A stretch of 64,000 bases of DNA from Chryseobacterium endalhagicum (lineage in GTDB: Bacteria; Bacteroidota; Bacteroidia; Flavobacteriales; Weeksellaceae): NCBI RefSeq assembly GCF_016745235.1, contig NZ_JAELVM010000001.1:137856-201855 (forward strand). Direction: 5' to 3'. Below are positions 16,173-25,424 of the stretch, piece by piece. The translations under genes and the position numbers were made by a program. Positions within the stretch are counted from its first letter, which is position 1; every line of letters begins with the position of its first letter. The notes below the pieces were generated by a model. It was given only the letters and a program-made list of their open reading frames with translations. It had not been told where the DNA came from and made no database searches.

Positions 16173-16541
16173 TTAATTATTTACAGCACCTTTTTGTATC
16201 AATAGTTGTGCGGTTTGTTCTTTATTCCCTAATTTAGCTAATGAAAGAGGAGTTTTACCGTTACATTCCTTATTGACATCTGCCTGATTGTCTAATAAAA
16301 ATTTCACAATATTATTTCTGCCATACAATGAGCTGAAGCCTAATGCACTGAAAGTTTCATTTTTAAGCGGAAAACATTTATTGTAATCTGCTTTTGAAAA
16401 ATTCTTTTTAAATACAGCAACGTCATCAGACTGAATAGCCTGCATCTGGCTTTTGCTAAGCGATTGAGCAGACAGCATATTGGCAGATACTGAAATGACA
16501 AGTAGAAAGGCAGTAGAGATTATTTTTTTCATAAGATTCAT
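16173..16541 (-). CDS. Small secreted ankyrin-repeat protein
   Basis: 122 residues from the ATG at 16541; MKKII at 16532 is also possible. A TTG start at 16556 is rejected because it overlaps the -7 box. A cleavable signal peptide (KKIISTAFLLVISVSANMLSAQ) is followed by two ankyrin-like repeats: FSALGFSSLYGRNNIVKFLL, then DNQADVNKECNGKTPLSLAK and a partial third. Ankyrin repeats mediate protein binding; the partner is unknown. It is probably periplasmic and transcribed alone. Confidence 0.8.
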   Translation of the reverse strand: MNLMKKIISTAFLLVISVSANMLSAQSLSKSQMQAIQSDDVAVFKKNFSKADYNKCFPLKNETFSALGFSSLYGRNNIVKFLLDNQADVNKECNGKTPLSLAKLGNKEQTAQLLIQKGAVNN

Positions 16542-16553
16542 TTTAACAATATA

Positions 16554-16561
16554 CAAATCTA
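16554..16561 (-). promoter_or_regulatory. Promoter -7 box of the ankyrin gene
   Basis: TAGATTTG on the minus strand, 12 bases before the chosen ATG. Confidence 0.55.
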
Positions 16562-16609
16562 ATTAATTTTTTGATATAGGTAACTTATTTTTTATAGGAA
16601 TTGAATTTG

Positions 16610-16617
16610 TATTTTTG
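16610..16617 (+). promoter_or_regulatory. Promoter -7 box of the MATE gene
   Basis: TATTTTTG, 26 bases before the ATG at 16644, divergent from the ankyrin promoter. Confidence 0.5.
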
Positions 16618-16643
16618 AGAATCAGATAATTATTGATTAGAAA

Positions 16644-18038
16644 ATGGCTAGATATATAGATTTTTTGAAAAAGGCATTCAGCGGCGAAGAGGTCGATTAT
16701 ACCAAAATAACGATAAGAAGCGCCGTACTTCTCCTTGCCATTCCTATGATGCTGGAAATGGCTATGGAATCTGTTTTTGCATTGGTGGACCTGTATTTTG
16801 TAGGTCACCTGAAAGATAGCGGATACGCCATCCAGACGGTGGGCTTAACGGAATCTGTGCTTTCCGTGATGTATTCTATCGCGATTGGAATGAGTATGGC
16901 TGCTACCGCATTGGTGGCACGGAGAATCGGGGAGAAAAATCCGGAGCAGGCTTCCAGAAGTGCTGCGCAGGTTTTGCTGGTATCATTTACCATTACAATC
17001 ATTCTGAGTTTATTCGGTGTTATTTATGCTGAGGAAATCCTGATTCTGATGGGTTCAAAGCCTGAAGCAGCAGCCTATGGAAAAGACTTTACCAGGATTA
17101 TGATGGGAAGCAGCGTGATCATTATGCTTTTATTTTTGATCAACGGAATTTTCAGAGGAGCAGGAAATGCAGCCATTGCCATGAAATCTTTATGGATCGC
17201 CAATATTGTGAATATCATCCTCTGTCCGGTTCTGATTAAAGGTTTCGGACCGGTTCCTGCGATGGGACTTACCGGAGCTGCTTTAGCTACAACAATCGGG
17301 CGCAGTATCGGAGTCGTTTACCAGCTGTATCATCTTCTGGTGGCAGATACCCAGATCCGTATTGCGCTTCCTTATTTTACCCCAGATTTTAAACAGATAA
17401 AAAGTATTGTCAAAATTGCAACACCCGGTATCTTCCAGTTTGTGATTGCTTCCTGCAGCTGGATCTTTCTGGCACAGCTGGTTGCCACTACGGGAGGAGA
17501 GAATGCTTCTGCGGGTTACCAGACCGCTTTGAGGCTGATGATGTTCTTTATGCTTCCTGCATGGGGGCTGAGCAATGCCGCGTCTACGCTGGTAGGACAG
17601 AATATGGGAGCCAATGAAATGCTGAGAGCAGAACAGTCTGTCATGAAGACGGTAAAATATAATGTGATCTTTATGCTGGCGGTAAGCCTGATATTTTTCC
17701 TGCTGGGAGATTTTCTCGTAGGCTTTTTTACCCAGGAAACGGAAATCAAAGATTTTGCTAAAAATGCCCTGCACATCATGTGTACCGGATTTATTTTCTA
17801 CGGAATCGGGATGGTGCTGATCAATGCTTTTAATGGAGCAGGTGATACCTGGACGCCAACCTGGGTGAATTTTTTCGGATTCTGGCTGTTTCAGATCCCG
17901 CTGGCGTATTTTCTTTCAAAACATTTTGGAATGGGACCGAAAGGGGTTTTCATCTCTATTCCCGCAGCAGAAACCTTGATTACCATCGTTGCTTTTATTC
18001 TGTTTAAGAAAGGAAAGTGGAAGACGGTGAAAGTGTGA
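16644..18038 (+). CDS. MATE family multidrug exporter
   Basis: 464 residues with about 12 membrane helices in two related halves, the MATE layout. Characteristic blocks include the first helix region AIPMMLEMAMESVFALVDLYFVG, the short cytoplasmic turn AARRIGEKNPEQAS and, in the second half, AGYQTALRLMMFFMLPAWGLSNAASTLVGQNMGA. These are cation-coupled antiporters exporting drugs or metabolites; the substrate is not predictable. It is transcribed alone from TATTTTTG at 16610. Confidence 0.9.
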   Translation: MARYIDFLKKAFSGEEVDYTKITIRSAVLLLAIPMMLEMAMESVFALVDLYFVGHLKDSGYAIQTVGLTESVLSVMYSIAIGMSMAATALVARRIGEKNPEQASRSAAQVLLVSFTITIILSLFGVIYAEEILILMGSKPEAAAYGKDFTRIMMGSSVIIMLLFLINGIFRGAGNAAIAMKSLWIANIVNIILCPVLIKGFGPVPAMGLTGAALATTIGRSIGVVYQLYHLLVADTQIRIALPYFTPDFKQIKSIVKIATPGIFQFVIASCSWIFLAQLVATTGGENASAGYQTALRLMMFFMLPAWGLSNAASTLVGQNMGANEMLRAEQSVMKTVKYNVIFMLAVSLIFFLLGDFLVGFFTQETEIKDFAKNALHIMCTGFIFYGIGMVLINAFNGAGDTWTPTWVNFFGFWLFQIPLAYFLSKHFGMGPKGVFISIPAAETLITIVAFILFKKGKWKTVKV

Positions 18039-18226
18039 GGGGAAAGGAAGAGGGAGGATGAAGGATGGAAGTTACTGGAAGGGCTTGTAATGGCTGGTGG
18101 TTGGTTAAATTTGATGAAAGGAATCTTTAAAGAGGAATATGAATAGTTAAAATTGGGCGAAGGTTATTTTTTTGTGCTGAATAACTTCCCTCTTCCAGCT
18201 TCAGACTTCCCTTCTTTATTTATTTT
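18039..18226. repeat. GA-rich imperfect inverted repeat
   Basis: After the MATE stop, a purine-rich tract (GGAAGAGGGAGGATGAAGGA and TGGAAGTTACTGGAAGGG) is roughly complementary to a pyrimidine-rich tract near 18185-18215 (CTTCCCTCTTCCAGCTTC, ACTTCCCTTC). It could fold into a long imperfect stem. There is no gene here. Confidence 0.4.
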
Positions 18227-18308
18227 TATAAAAATTTTAACAGCCTGGATTTTTTGATGTAATGCATATTTTTTAATTTAGTGATAACCAATAAAAATAA
18301 GTATAACT

Positions 18309-18428
18309 ATGGGAAAAGGAGACAAAAAATCAAGAAGAGGAAAGATCAATTCAGGAAGCTATGGTAAAAGAAGACCGAGAAAATCTTCCAAGTCAACAGG
18401 TTCATCCGAGACTAAAGCAAAGAGCTAA
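18309..18428 (+). CDS. Ribosomal protein THX (bTHX)
   Basis: A 39-residue, extremely basic protein starting MGKGDKKSRRGKINSGSYGK and continuing RRPRKSSKS. It matches the small THX protein bound to the head of the 30S subunit, which is common in Bacteroidota and Thermus and easily missed because of its size. The stop at 18426-18428 is followed at once by a hairpin terminator (18433-18464). Confidence 0.85.
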   Translation: MGKGDKKSRRGKINSGSYGKRRPRKSSKSTGSSETKAKS

Positions 18429-18432
18429 AAAT

Positions 18433-18464
18433 AAAAAGGCTGAAGATCACTCTTCAGCCTTTTT
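18433..18464. terminator. Bidirectional terminator between thx and the DUF937 gene
   Basis: AAAAAGGCTGAAG pairs with CTTCAGCCTTTTT around a six-base loop, with A's on one side and T's on the other; it serves the two convergent genes. Confidence 0.8.
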
Positions 18465-18480
18465 TATATACAAAATTAAA

Positions 18481-19140
18481 TTATTTACCTCCTAAAATAT
18501 TACCAAGGATGCTTCCTAATCCGCCTCCCTGCTGTTGTTGCTGGCCACCGCCGCCTCCAAGTACGCTTCCCAGAATATCGTTAAGCGGGTTTCCGCCAGC
18601 CTGTGACTGGCCGTTTCCTAAAACGCTTCCTAAAATATCATTCAATGGATTAGACTGCTGCTCCTGAGCCTGGTTGGATGCATTACCAAGAATTCCTCCT
18701 AAAAGATCTCCAAGGCCTCCTGCTCCTACATTGTTCTGTTGTTTTTCCTTACCGATATATCCCATGATTACCGGAGCCAGCATTGCTAAAATAGGCCCGA
18801 TTTTGTCAATAGAGATTCCTGTATTTTGAGAAAGCTGATTTTCAACGTTGCTTTTCTGACCTCCAAAAACGTGGTCAAGGATAGATCCTCCTTCTGCCTG
18901 TCTTGCTTCTGCCTGAGTTGCATCATCCAGAATGCTTCCGTCGTGGTCTTTATCCAAAGCGTTATTTAATGCTTCTGCTTCTTTAGCATCCTGAGACTTG
19001 TTTCTAAGGTAAGAAATAACGAGAGGGGCAGCTACTGCCAAAAGGGCAATAATCTGGTTTCTGCTGATTCCGAATTTGTTTTCAGCCTGTTCAGCAACCT
19101 GATTGCTGGTGTTACCTGTAAGTAGGTCAATTAAACTCAT
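18481..19140 (-). CDS. DUF937 family protein with a Gly/Gln-rich repetitive tail
   Basis: 219 residues. The N-terminal half matches DUF937: LLTGNTSNQVAEQAENKFGI, then helices IIALLAVAAPLVISYL and IGPILAMLAPVIMGYIG. The tail carries two close copies of NPLNDILGSVLG and a third variant (GLGSILGNILGGK), separated by Gln/Gly runs including QQQQQ. The function of DUF937 is unknown; the related YidB is also uncharacterised. It is transcribed alone, with promoter TAACTTTG at 19173-19180 and a shared terminator downstream. Confidence 0.82.
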   Translation of the reverse strand: MSLIDLLTGNTSNQVAEQAENKFGISRNQIIALLAVAAPLVISYLRNKSQDAKEAEALNNALDKDHDGSILDDATQAEARQAEGGSILDHVFGGQKSNVENQLSQNTGISIDKIGPILAMLAPVIMGYIGKEKQQNNVGAGGLGDLLGGILGNASNQAQEQQSNPLNDILGSVLGNGQSQAGGNPLNDILGSVLGGGGGQQQQQGGGLGSILGNILGGK

Positions 19141-19172
19141 AGTTTGTGTTTATTTTAAAGTATTAAGTAAAT

Positions 19173-19180
19173 CAAAGTTA
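19173..19180 (-). promoter_or_regulatory. Promoter -7 box of the DUF937 gene
   Basis: TAACTTTG on the minus strand, with TTG about 18-20 bases upstream. Confidence 0.55.
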
Positions 19181-19223
19181 TCAAAAAAAGTTATTCACAA
19201 TTTTTTTTATTTCACAATTATTG

Positions 19224-20483
19224 TTAAAGTTTTTTGATCTCCTCTTCGGTGTATCCTTTGCTTTTCTTCAGCTTTATATAATCGTTGGCACTGGTGATTA
19301 CCCAGTAAACGGGCTCAGTAGCGGTCTTTTTATCAATCGTAAATTCCAGGATTCCGGCGTTGTCATTCATCCAGGGAAGCATATAATAGTTCAGGCCTCC
19401 TTTATACTCTTTGAACGCATGAACTTCCTTTCCTTTTTCCGTAGACAAAGCAGCTTTATACACTGCCACATATCCGAGAGGAATAAGAAGGCATGCCCAC
19501 GAATATTTTTTAAGAAAAGTATATTTTGGAAGAGAAAGCGCATATCCTATGGACAGGGCAAAAATATTATTGAAAGGAAGGAAGAAAACATAATTATCCG
19601 AAACAGCATAAAATGTTGAAAACCCATAGACGCATACCGACCCGGCAAGAAAAACATAAAACATTTTTCTGTTAAATCCATACAGAAATACAGCACCGAT
19701 TACCCCGAAGAATGTAAACACATTGAAATTATAGATCAGGTAGGCAAATGACTGGAAAAAATCTTTGAGATACTGAACGGAAGTTTTCTTGAAAGAATCC
19801 TCTACCCAGTTACCACGGTCAGAGCTGTAAACGGAATTGACCGAATATCCCTGAGACATATTGAGAATAAACAGGGATACAAACAGGACACCGAAGATCA
19901 GCAACGAGCTGTACGCATGCTTCTTCTCATTTCTGAAGTAAAAAAGAAACACCAGAAAAGCCGGAATCAGAAGGATATTCTGAATGTGAACCCAAAGACT
20001 GATTCCTAAAAAAAGACCGGCTGCAAGAATATAATTTTTTTTATGGTCTGTAAAACTTTTAATAATGGAAAAGAAAAAAAGGCTTATCCAAAAGGAATTG
20101 TAGGTATACACTTCCACAATCTCCGCATTTCTCCAGAAAGAAAAACTAAACCCAAATACAAATGCTGCGGTAAGAGACGCCCATTCCGTTTTTGTAAGAG
20201 TCTTTACCGTGAGATAAATAACAGGAACTGTGGCCGCTCCCGAAAGAATAATAAGCACGCGGCTTGCTTCAATGGCATCAAGACCTGTGAGATTTTTAAT
20301 GAGAATAACCGTATTGATATAAAGAAAGTGGGTAGTCGCCGTAGCTGTCGAAATATATTCACCTTTTTCCGCTTCAAATACAAAACCGATACAGTCTGCA
20401 AAAGGAACTCTTGTAAAACTTCCGGCGAAATAAATCACCAGAAAAATCAGAAACAGAAAAACAGCCGATGCATATTTCTTCAT
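19224..20483 (-). CDS. DUF2723 membrane protein, O-mannosyltransferase-like
   Basis: 419 residues with roughly ten membrane helices. The N-terminus has the acidic first loop (FADCIGFVFEAEKGEYISTA), then TATTHFLYINTVILI and VLIILSGAATVPVIYLTVK, resembling the DUF2723 family related to GT-C protein mannosyltransferases. A soluble C-terminal stretch (from about residue 350) ends KKSKGYTEEEIKKL. GT-C enzymes take sugar from a lipid carrier and act on the outer face of the inner membrane; glycan transfer here is inference. It begins one base after the DUF2480 stop, so the two are co-transcribed. Confidence 0.7.
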   Translation of the reverse strand: MKKYASAVFLFLIFLVIYFAGSFTRVPFADCIGFVFEAEKGEYISTATATTHFLYINTVILIKNLTGLDAIEASRVLIILSGAATVPVIYLTVKTLTKTEWASLTAAFVFGFSFSFWRNAEIVEVYTYNSFWISLFFFSIIKSFTDHKKNYILAAGLFLGISLWVHIQNILLIPAFLVFLFYFRNEKKHAYSSLLIFGVLFVSLFILNMSQGYSVNSVYSSDRGNWVEDSFKKTSVQYLKDFFQSFAYLIYNFNVFTFFGVIGAVFLYGFNRKMFYVFLAGSVCVYGFSTFYAVSDNYVFFLPFNNIFALSIGYALSLPKYTFLKKYSWACLLIPLGYVAVYKAALSTEKGKEVHAFKEYKGGLNYYMLPWMNDNAGILEFTIDKKTATEPVYWVITSANDYIKLKKSKGYTEEEIKKL

Positions 20484-20484
20484 A

Positions 20485-20994
20485 TTAATTCTTTACAATA
20501 GGAACATTGGAACATGCTTCCCCGAACATTAATGATTTTACTAAGGGTTTCAGCTGTTCAACAAGTTCTATATAGGCATTTTCAGGGATTTCCTTATCTG
20601 AGCAGCCTTTTACCAGGACTCTTTTGCCTCTCATTTCTTCAAAATCATGGGTCTGAATGACGTTATGCATCAGAATCACTTCAAGATCCTCACGGTTTCC
20701 GAAGACGATTTTTTTAGCAACGTCTGTAAGTTTAGCGGTTAACACAAAATATGCCCACAGCGGAACAATAGTATCTACAGAATTATAAATATAGATGTAA
20801 GCGTCTTCATATTCGTGAACGTCTATTGCTTCTACCTTTTCTCTGAAATCTTTTTCCTTCAGGATCATTTCCTGGAAAAGAAAATCTTTAAGGTCAATAC
20901 CCTTTCTTACCCCTTTAGGAATCAGGGTAGAGAGGTCAAAATTCACCAGACCGCTTTCAGCAACTTTGTTTCGGATTTCAAATTCTTCTGACAT
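20485..20994 (-). CDS. DUF2480 family protein
   Basis: 169 residues from MSEEFEIRNKVAESGLVNFD; an ATG nine bases upstream (21003) is also possible but lies close to the predicted transcript start. The sequence fits DUF2480, a Bacteroidota family: soluble, acidic, with a conserved centre (DAYIYIYNSVDTIVPLWAYF) and a Cys-containing region VLVKGCSDKEIPENAYIELV. Function is unknown; conserved Cys residues suggest metal or Fe-S contact, unproven. It is the first gene of a two-gene operon with the GT-C-like protein. Confidence 0.78.
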   Translation of the reverse strand: MSEEFEIRNKVAESGLVNFDLSTLIPKGVRKGIDLKDFLFQEMILKEKDFREKVEAIDVHEYEDAYIYIYNSVDTIVPLWAYFVLTAKLTDVAKKIVFGNREDLEVILMHNVIQTHDFEEMRGKRVLVKGCSDKEIPENAYIELVEQLKPLVKSLMFGEACSNVPIVKN

Positions 20995-21013
20995 TTTTAT
21001 CATTATCTTTGGA

Positions 21014-21050
21014 CAAATTTACAAATTAAGATCAAGCAAACCTTAATTTG
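21014..21050 (-). promoter_or_regulatory. Promoter of the DUF2480 gene with adjacent inverted repeat
   Basis: TAAATTTG (21014-21021, minus strand) is preceded by TTG at -33 spacing. A perfect nine-base inverted repeat, CAAATTAAG at 21022-21030 with CTTAATTTG at 21042-21050, covers the -33 to -7 spacer and could be an operator. Confidence 0.5.
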
Positions 21051-21158
21051 TTCTCTATCCTTACCATAGAAACCTCCCATGATTCAAAATCATTCTGTCA
21101 TTGAGATCTGAGGAAGTGTTTATGGTGATTATAAACCAATAAAAAGATTTCGAAAGAA

Positions 21159-22262
21159 ATGAAATACTATATTATTGCAGGAGAAGCTTCCGGTGATCTG
21201 CATGGAAGCAATTTAATGAAAGCCCTTTTACAGAAAGATCCGCAGGCCGAAATAAGGTTCTGGGGCGGTGATCTGATGAATGCTCAGGGCGGAACACTGG
21301 TAAAACATTACCGGGACCTTGCTTTTATGGGATTCCTTGAAGTGGCAATGAACCTAAGGACAATTCTGAATAACATCAAGTTCTGTAAGGAAGATATTAA
21401 GAATCATAAGCCTGATATTCTCATCCTGATTGATTATCCGGGCTTCAACCTGAGAATTGCCAGATTTGCAAAAGAACTGGGCATCAAAGTGGTGTATTAT
21501 ATTTCTCCACAGCTGTGGGCCTGGAAAGAAGGCAGGGTAGAGATCATCAAAAAATATGTGGATGAAATGATGGTGATTCTTCCGTTTGAGGAAGATTTTT
21601 ACAAAGGTCATGGTGTACATTCCCATTTTGTGGGCCATCCGTTGCTGGATGCGATTTCCAGCCTGAAAGACATCAATATCGACGGATTTAAAAAAGAAAA
21701 CGGACTCAACGAAAAAGAGATCATCGCACTTCTGCCCGGTTCCAGAAAACAGGAAGTGGAGAAAATGCTGGAGATTATGCTTTCTGTGAGGCCTCATTTT
21801 AAAAACTATCAGTTTGTGATTGCCGGTGCACCAAGTCTTCCGAAAGAGTTTTACCAGAAATATGTAGATGACAATGTTCATTTTGTTTCGAACAGAACAT
21901 ATGATCTGCTGAGATGTTCAAAAGCGGCTTTGGTAACTTCAGGAACGGCAACCTTAGAAACAGCTTTGCTTAATATTCCGGAAGTGGTTTGTTACCGCGG
22001 AAGTAAAATTTCATATGCTATTGCCAAAAGACTGGTGAAAAACATCAAATACATTTCTCTGGTGAATCTCATCATGGACCGGGAAGTGGTGAAGGAGCTG
22101 ATCCAGACGGACCTGAATACCAAAAATCTTGTAGAAGAACTTCATAAAATCATTGACGGTGAAAAGAGAAGCCAGGTTTTGGAGGATTACAGCCTTTTAA
22201 GAGAAAAACTTGGTGGAAAAGGAGCAAGTGAGAAAGCTGCTGAGGTGATTTTAAATATGTAA
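21159..22262 (+). CDS. lpxB: Lipid-A-disaccharide synthase
   Basis: 367 residues, a GT19 enzyme that joins UDP-diacylglucosamine and lipid X to make the lipid A disaccharide on the cytoplasmic side of the inner membrane. The start MKYYIIAGEASGDLHGSNLM contains the GEASGD signature; PQLWAWKEGR, LPFEEDFY, GHPLLD, LPGSRKQEVE and SGTATLET are all present. Length is typical. A GH99 glycosidase starts 12 bases after its stop, an unusual neighbour. The usual surE partner is not next to it. Confidence 0.95.
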   Translation: MKYYIIAGEASGDLHGSNLMKALLQKDPQAEIRFWGGDLMNAQGGTLVKHYRDLAFMGFLEVAMNLRTILNNIKFCKEDIKNHKPDILILIDYPGFNLRIARFAKELGIKVVYYISPQLWAWKEGRVEIIKKYVDEMMVILPFEEDFYKGHGVHSHFVGHPLLDAISSLKDINIDGFKKENGLNEKEIIALLPGSRKQEVEKMLEIMLSVRPHFKNYQFVIAGAPSLPKEFYQKYVDDNVHFVSNRTYDLLRCSKAALVTSGTATLETALLNIPEVVCYRGSKISYAIAKRLVKNIKYISLVNLIMDREVVKELIQTDLNTKNLVEELHKIIDGEKRSQVLEDYSLLREKLGGKGASEKAAEVILNM

Positions 22263-22274
22263 TTTTTTTTAACC

Positions 22275-23360
22275 ATGAATTTTAAACGTTTACTGATCAT
22301 CATTGTACTCTTGGGTATCTCCGTGAAAAGCTTTGCCCAGAATAAATCACGGGACCAGGTTCAGATTTTCTATTACGGATGGTATGCCAATCCTGAAACA
22401 GATGGAAAATATGACCACTGGAACCATGATATTTTACCCCACTGGAACAATCCGAAGTGGAACAATCTGGGAAATCACCAGGGAGGAGATGATATCGGGG
22501 CTAATTTTTATCCCGCCCTGGGAAATTACAGCTCCAATGACCCTGAGATCATTAAAAAACACATGAAAATGATCAAAGATTCAGGAGTGGGAGTGGTGGT
22601 TTTAAGCTGGCTCGGGAAAGATTCCTTTGTAGATAAAAGTATTAACAAATACCTGGATATTGCGGATCAGTTTAATCTGAAAGTCACTTTTCATATTGAG
22701 CCTTTCTATAAAAATATAACAGAGCTTAAAGAACAGCTTTCTTATCTTGTGAAGACCTATTCCCATCATCATGCCTTTTACAAAAAAGATGGAAAACCGT
22801 TGTATTATGTATACGACAGTTATAAGATCTCTCCTGAAGAATGGTCAAAACTTCTTTCAAAAAACGGCGAAAATACGGTCCGGAATACAGAATTGGATGG
22901 ACTTTACATTGGATTGTGGGTAGAAAAAGAACACGCAGATTTTTTTAAAAATTCCGGCTTTGACGGCTTTTATACCTATTTTGCAAGTGAAGGCTTTGTT
23001 TTCGGAAGCACAACTTCCAACTGGAATGATCTTTCCCGGTATGCAAAAGAACATCATCTTGTTTTCATTCCGTGCGTAGGTCCCGGCTATTCGGATACCA
23101 GAATAAGACCGTGGAACGAAGCCAATTTTAAAAGCAGGGAGAATGGAAAATACTATGAAAGAATGTTTGATACGGCGGTAAAAGTCAATCCGGATTTCAT
23201 TGGAATCACTTCTTTTAATGAATGGCATGAAGGCACGCAGATAGAACCTGCGATCCCTAAAAAGGCCGGAGATTTCAAATATGAAGACTATGGAAAAGAT
23301 CCGTGGTTTTACATTAAAGAAACCAAAATGCTGACAGACCGGTTTTTAAAAAGCAAATAA
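22275..23360 (+). CDS. Secreted GH99-like endo-alpha-mannosidase
   Basis: 361 residues with a signal peptide (LLIIIVLLGISVKSFAQ). The catalytic region matches glycoside hydrolase family 99, known for endo-alpha-1,2-mannosidase/mannanase: YYGWYANPETDGKYDHWNHD, VVVLSWLG, FHIEPFY with its key Glu, DGLYIGLW and TSFNEWHEGTQIEPA. GH99 enzymes cut internal mannose linkages in N-glycans or yeast mannan. It follows lpxB by 12 bases, so the two are probably co-transcribed, and ends at a terminator near 23412-23441. The real substrate is unknown. Confidence 0.85.
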   Translation: MNFKRLLIIIVLLGISVKSFAQNKSRDQVQIFYYGWYANPETDGKYDHWNHDILPHWNNPKWNNLGNHQGGDDIGANFYPALGNYSSNDPEIIKKHMKMIKDSGVGVVVLSWLGKDSFVDKSINKYLDIADQFNLKVTFHIEPFYKNITELKEQLSYLVKTYSHHHAFYKKDGKPLYYVYDSYKISPEEWSKLLSKNGENTVRNTELDGLYIGLWVEKEHADFFKNSGFDGFYTYFASEGFVFGSTTSNWNDLSRYAKEHHLVFIPCVGPGYSDTRIRPWNEANFKSRENGKYYERMFDTAVKVNPDFIGITSFNEWHEGTQIEPAIPKKAGDFKYEDYGKDPWFYIKETKMLTDRFLKSK

Positions 23361-23411
23361 ACTGTACATTCAGAATAAAAATCTATTTTTCTGTTAATAA
23401 TTTTCAAATAT

Positions 23412-23441
23412 AAAGCTGTCTGTTGAGATGGCTTTTTTTTT
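23412..23441 (+). terminator. Terminator after the GH99 gene
   Basis: AAAGCTGTCT pairs with AGATGGCTTT (two G-U pairs) around the tetraloop GTTG, then a long T-run. Confidence 0.7.
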
Positions 23442-23579
23442 GTGTAAATAGAATTTTATAGGAAATAATCAGGTGCTTAATTATTCATTAAACTGAAGGA
23501 CATGGCTGCAATCCTGCAAAATCCGTGTTATTCAAAATTCAAATAAATTGATATTTTTTTGACCGTAAAATAATATCAG

Positions 23580-25349
23580 TTGAGCCAACAACCTCTTCTT
23601 ATTCTGGCTGTGTGCTTTATCCTCGGAATCTTTTGTGAGGACATGCTATTGTTGAATAAAACTTCGATTCATGTTGTAGCCGGGATCTGTCTGCTGATTA
23701 TTATTGCCTGTTTCTTTCATTCCTATTTTTTACATAAAACAAAAGCGGTTCTGCTGGGCCTGCTGTTTTTTGGAGCGGGAATAATCCTTCATTATTTTAA
23801 TACGTTTACTCCGGACAGCTTATCAGTTCCCCAAAATACAACAGTCACTTTTAAGATCTCGAAGAAATTAAATTCTACAGAGAAAAATAAAAAATATGAA
23901 GCTTTTGTCCAGACCGGAAAGGAAAGCTTCAATGTTGTTCTGTATCTTCCAAAAGATGAAAAAGAACTCGATTTCAGGCATTACTATAAAGGGGAAGCCT
24001 ATCTTTCCAAACCCAGATCCCCTGAATATGATTTTCAGTTCGATTATGCACGCTATCTGAGAAGGAAAAATATTGAATACCAGTGTTATATTTCCAGAGG
24101 AGTTTCTTCCGGAGAAAGAAGCGATCTGACTTTCAACGAACGGATTCAGCAGCACAGGTTTGGAATCCTGAAAAAGATCGATAACGCTGAGCTGTCCTCA
24201 AAAACCAGAGAGTTTTTAAAAGGAATTATTCTGGCAGACAGAACGGAAACCGATCCGGAAACCGTAGAGGATTTTAACAAATCAGGAATGGTGCATCTTC
24301 TGGCTATTTCGGGTACCCATATCGTTGTGATTTTCGGGATATTTTATTTCCTGCTTACCAGATTCAGTCCGTTGAGGTTTAGAAAATATGCAGTGGTTAC
24401 CAGCATTGTTTTTATCTGGCTGTTTGCCGCACTCATTGGTTTTGGAAGCTCAGTGATGAGGTCTTGTATCATGCTGACGGTGTATTTTGTCTATGTGCTT
24501 TTGCAGAGAAAGCCGGATTTGCTTCACTCTCTTTCATTGTCTGCCCTGATTATTCTGGTTGCAGATACCCAGCAGATTTTCGATATAGGTTTCCGGCTCA
24601 GTTTTCTTGCGGTTTTGGGGATTTTCTGGCTTAATCAGCCTCTTCTGAACTATTTTCCCAGGCAGAACGGTTATTTTAAAAAGCTGATCTTCAATGCGGT
24701 CACTATATCTATTGCGGCGCAGGCAGCGGCCCTTCCGCTGATTCTTTTTTATTTTCATCAGTTTTCACTCGTTTCCATTCCTGCCAATATTCTGATTGTT
24801 CCATTTTCAGAACTCATCATTGTATTTTCCTTCCTGATGGCCATTCTCATTTCGTTACAGATGGATTTCGGATGGATCAATGGGGTTTACGATATCTCAA
24901 TACAGATTTTACTGAAACTTATTCACTGGTTTGCAGAAGCAGACCTGTTGTTTTTTTCAGATATTCCGATGAATGGAGTGGAGGTATTTTCACTATTTGT
25001 GATTGTTTATTGGATGAGACCATTGCTTTTAAAGATTGATTTTAAAAATTCAATGAGATTATCGCTAGTGATCATCACTTTTTTTATGATTAAAACAGGA
25101 TTTAATATCTACGAAAACCGGAAAGATGAGATCATTTTTCATGATTTTAATAAGGCTAAAATAGTGTCTGTAAAGAAAGGAAATAGGGTGTGTTTCTGGA
25201 TCGCTGAAAATTCAGATAAAAAGAAGCTGCTCAGGTTTATAGCGGGTCCGTACTGCTCTTCGCGGCGTATCAGAATAATGGAAATAAAAACGCTTCCTGA
25301 AACGGCACAAAAAGTAGTTTATCATGGCCGGATTTATGATTTGAAATAA
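23580..25349 (+). CDS. comEC: ComEC/Rec2-family competence channel protein
   Basis: 589 residues read from a TTG codon at 23580; an in-frame stop lies a few codons upstream and the next Met is about 20 residues in, within the first membrane helix. There are several N-terminal helices, an OB-like periplasmic domain (TVTFKISKKLNSTEKNKKYE) and the Competence helix domain with GMVHLLAISGTHIVVIFGI. ComEC carries single-stranded DNA across the inner membrane in natural transformation. Like many Flavobacteriia versions it lacks the full C-terminal metallo-beta-lactamase domain and ends soon after the last helices. Confidence 0.85.
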   Translation: MSQQPLLILAVCFILGIFCEDMLLLNKTSIHVVAGICLLIIIACFFHSYFLHKTKAVLLGLLFFGAGIILHYFNTFTPDSLSVPQNTTVTFKISKKLNSTEKNKKYEAFVQTGKESFNVVLYLPKDEKELDFRHYYKGEAYLSKPRSPEYDFQFDYARYLRRKNIEYQCYISRGVSSGERSDLTFNERIQQHRFGILKKIDNAELSSKTREFLKGIILADRTETDPETVEDFNKSGMVHLLAISGTHIVVIFGIFYFLLTRFSPLRFRKYAVVTSIVFIWLFAALIGFGSSVMRSCIMLTVYFVYVLLQRKPDLLHSLSLSALIILVADTQQIFDIGFRLSFLAVLGIFWLNQPLLNYFPRQNGYFKKLIFNAVTISIAAQAAALPLILFYFHQFSLVSIPANILIVPFSELIIVFSFLMAILISLQMDFGWINGVYDISIQILLKLIHWFAEADLLFFSDIPMNGVEVFSLFVIVYWMRPLLLKIDFKNSMRLSLVIITFFMIKTGFNIYENRKDEIIFHDFNKAKIVSVKKGNRVCFWIAENSDKKKLLRFIAGPYCSSRRIRIMEIKTLPETAQKVVYHGRIYDLK

Positions 25350-25424
25350 ATAAAAAGGATTTACCATTTTTCCCGTAAATAATGTGCTGGATTCTTATTT
25401 AGAAAGATTACAAACTGGCTAATT

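Noticed and set aside
16542-16556. TTG start for the ankyrin gene
   Set aside because: The codon overlaps the -7 box at 16554-16561, so it would be at or before the transcript start; the ATG at 16541 is used.
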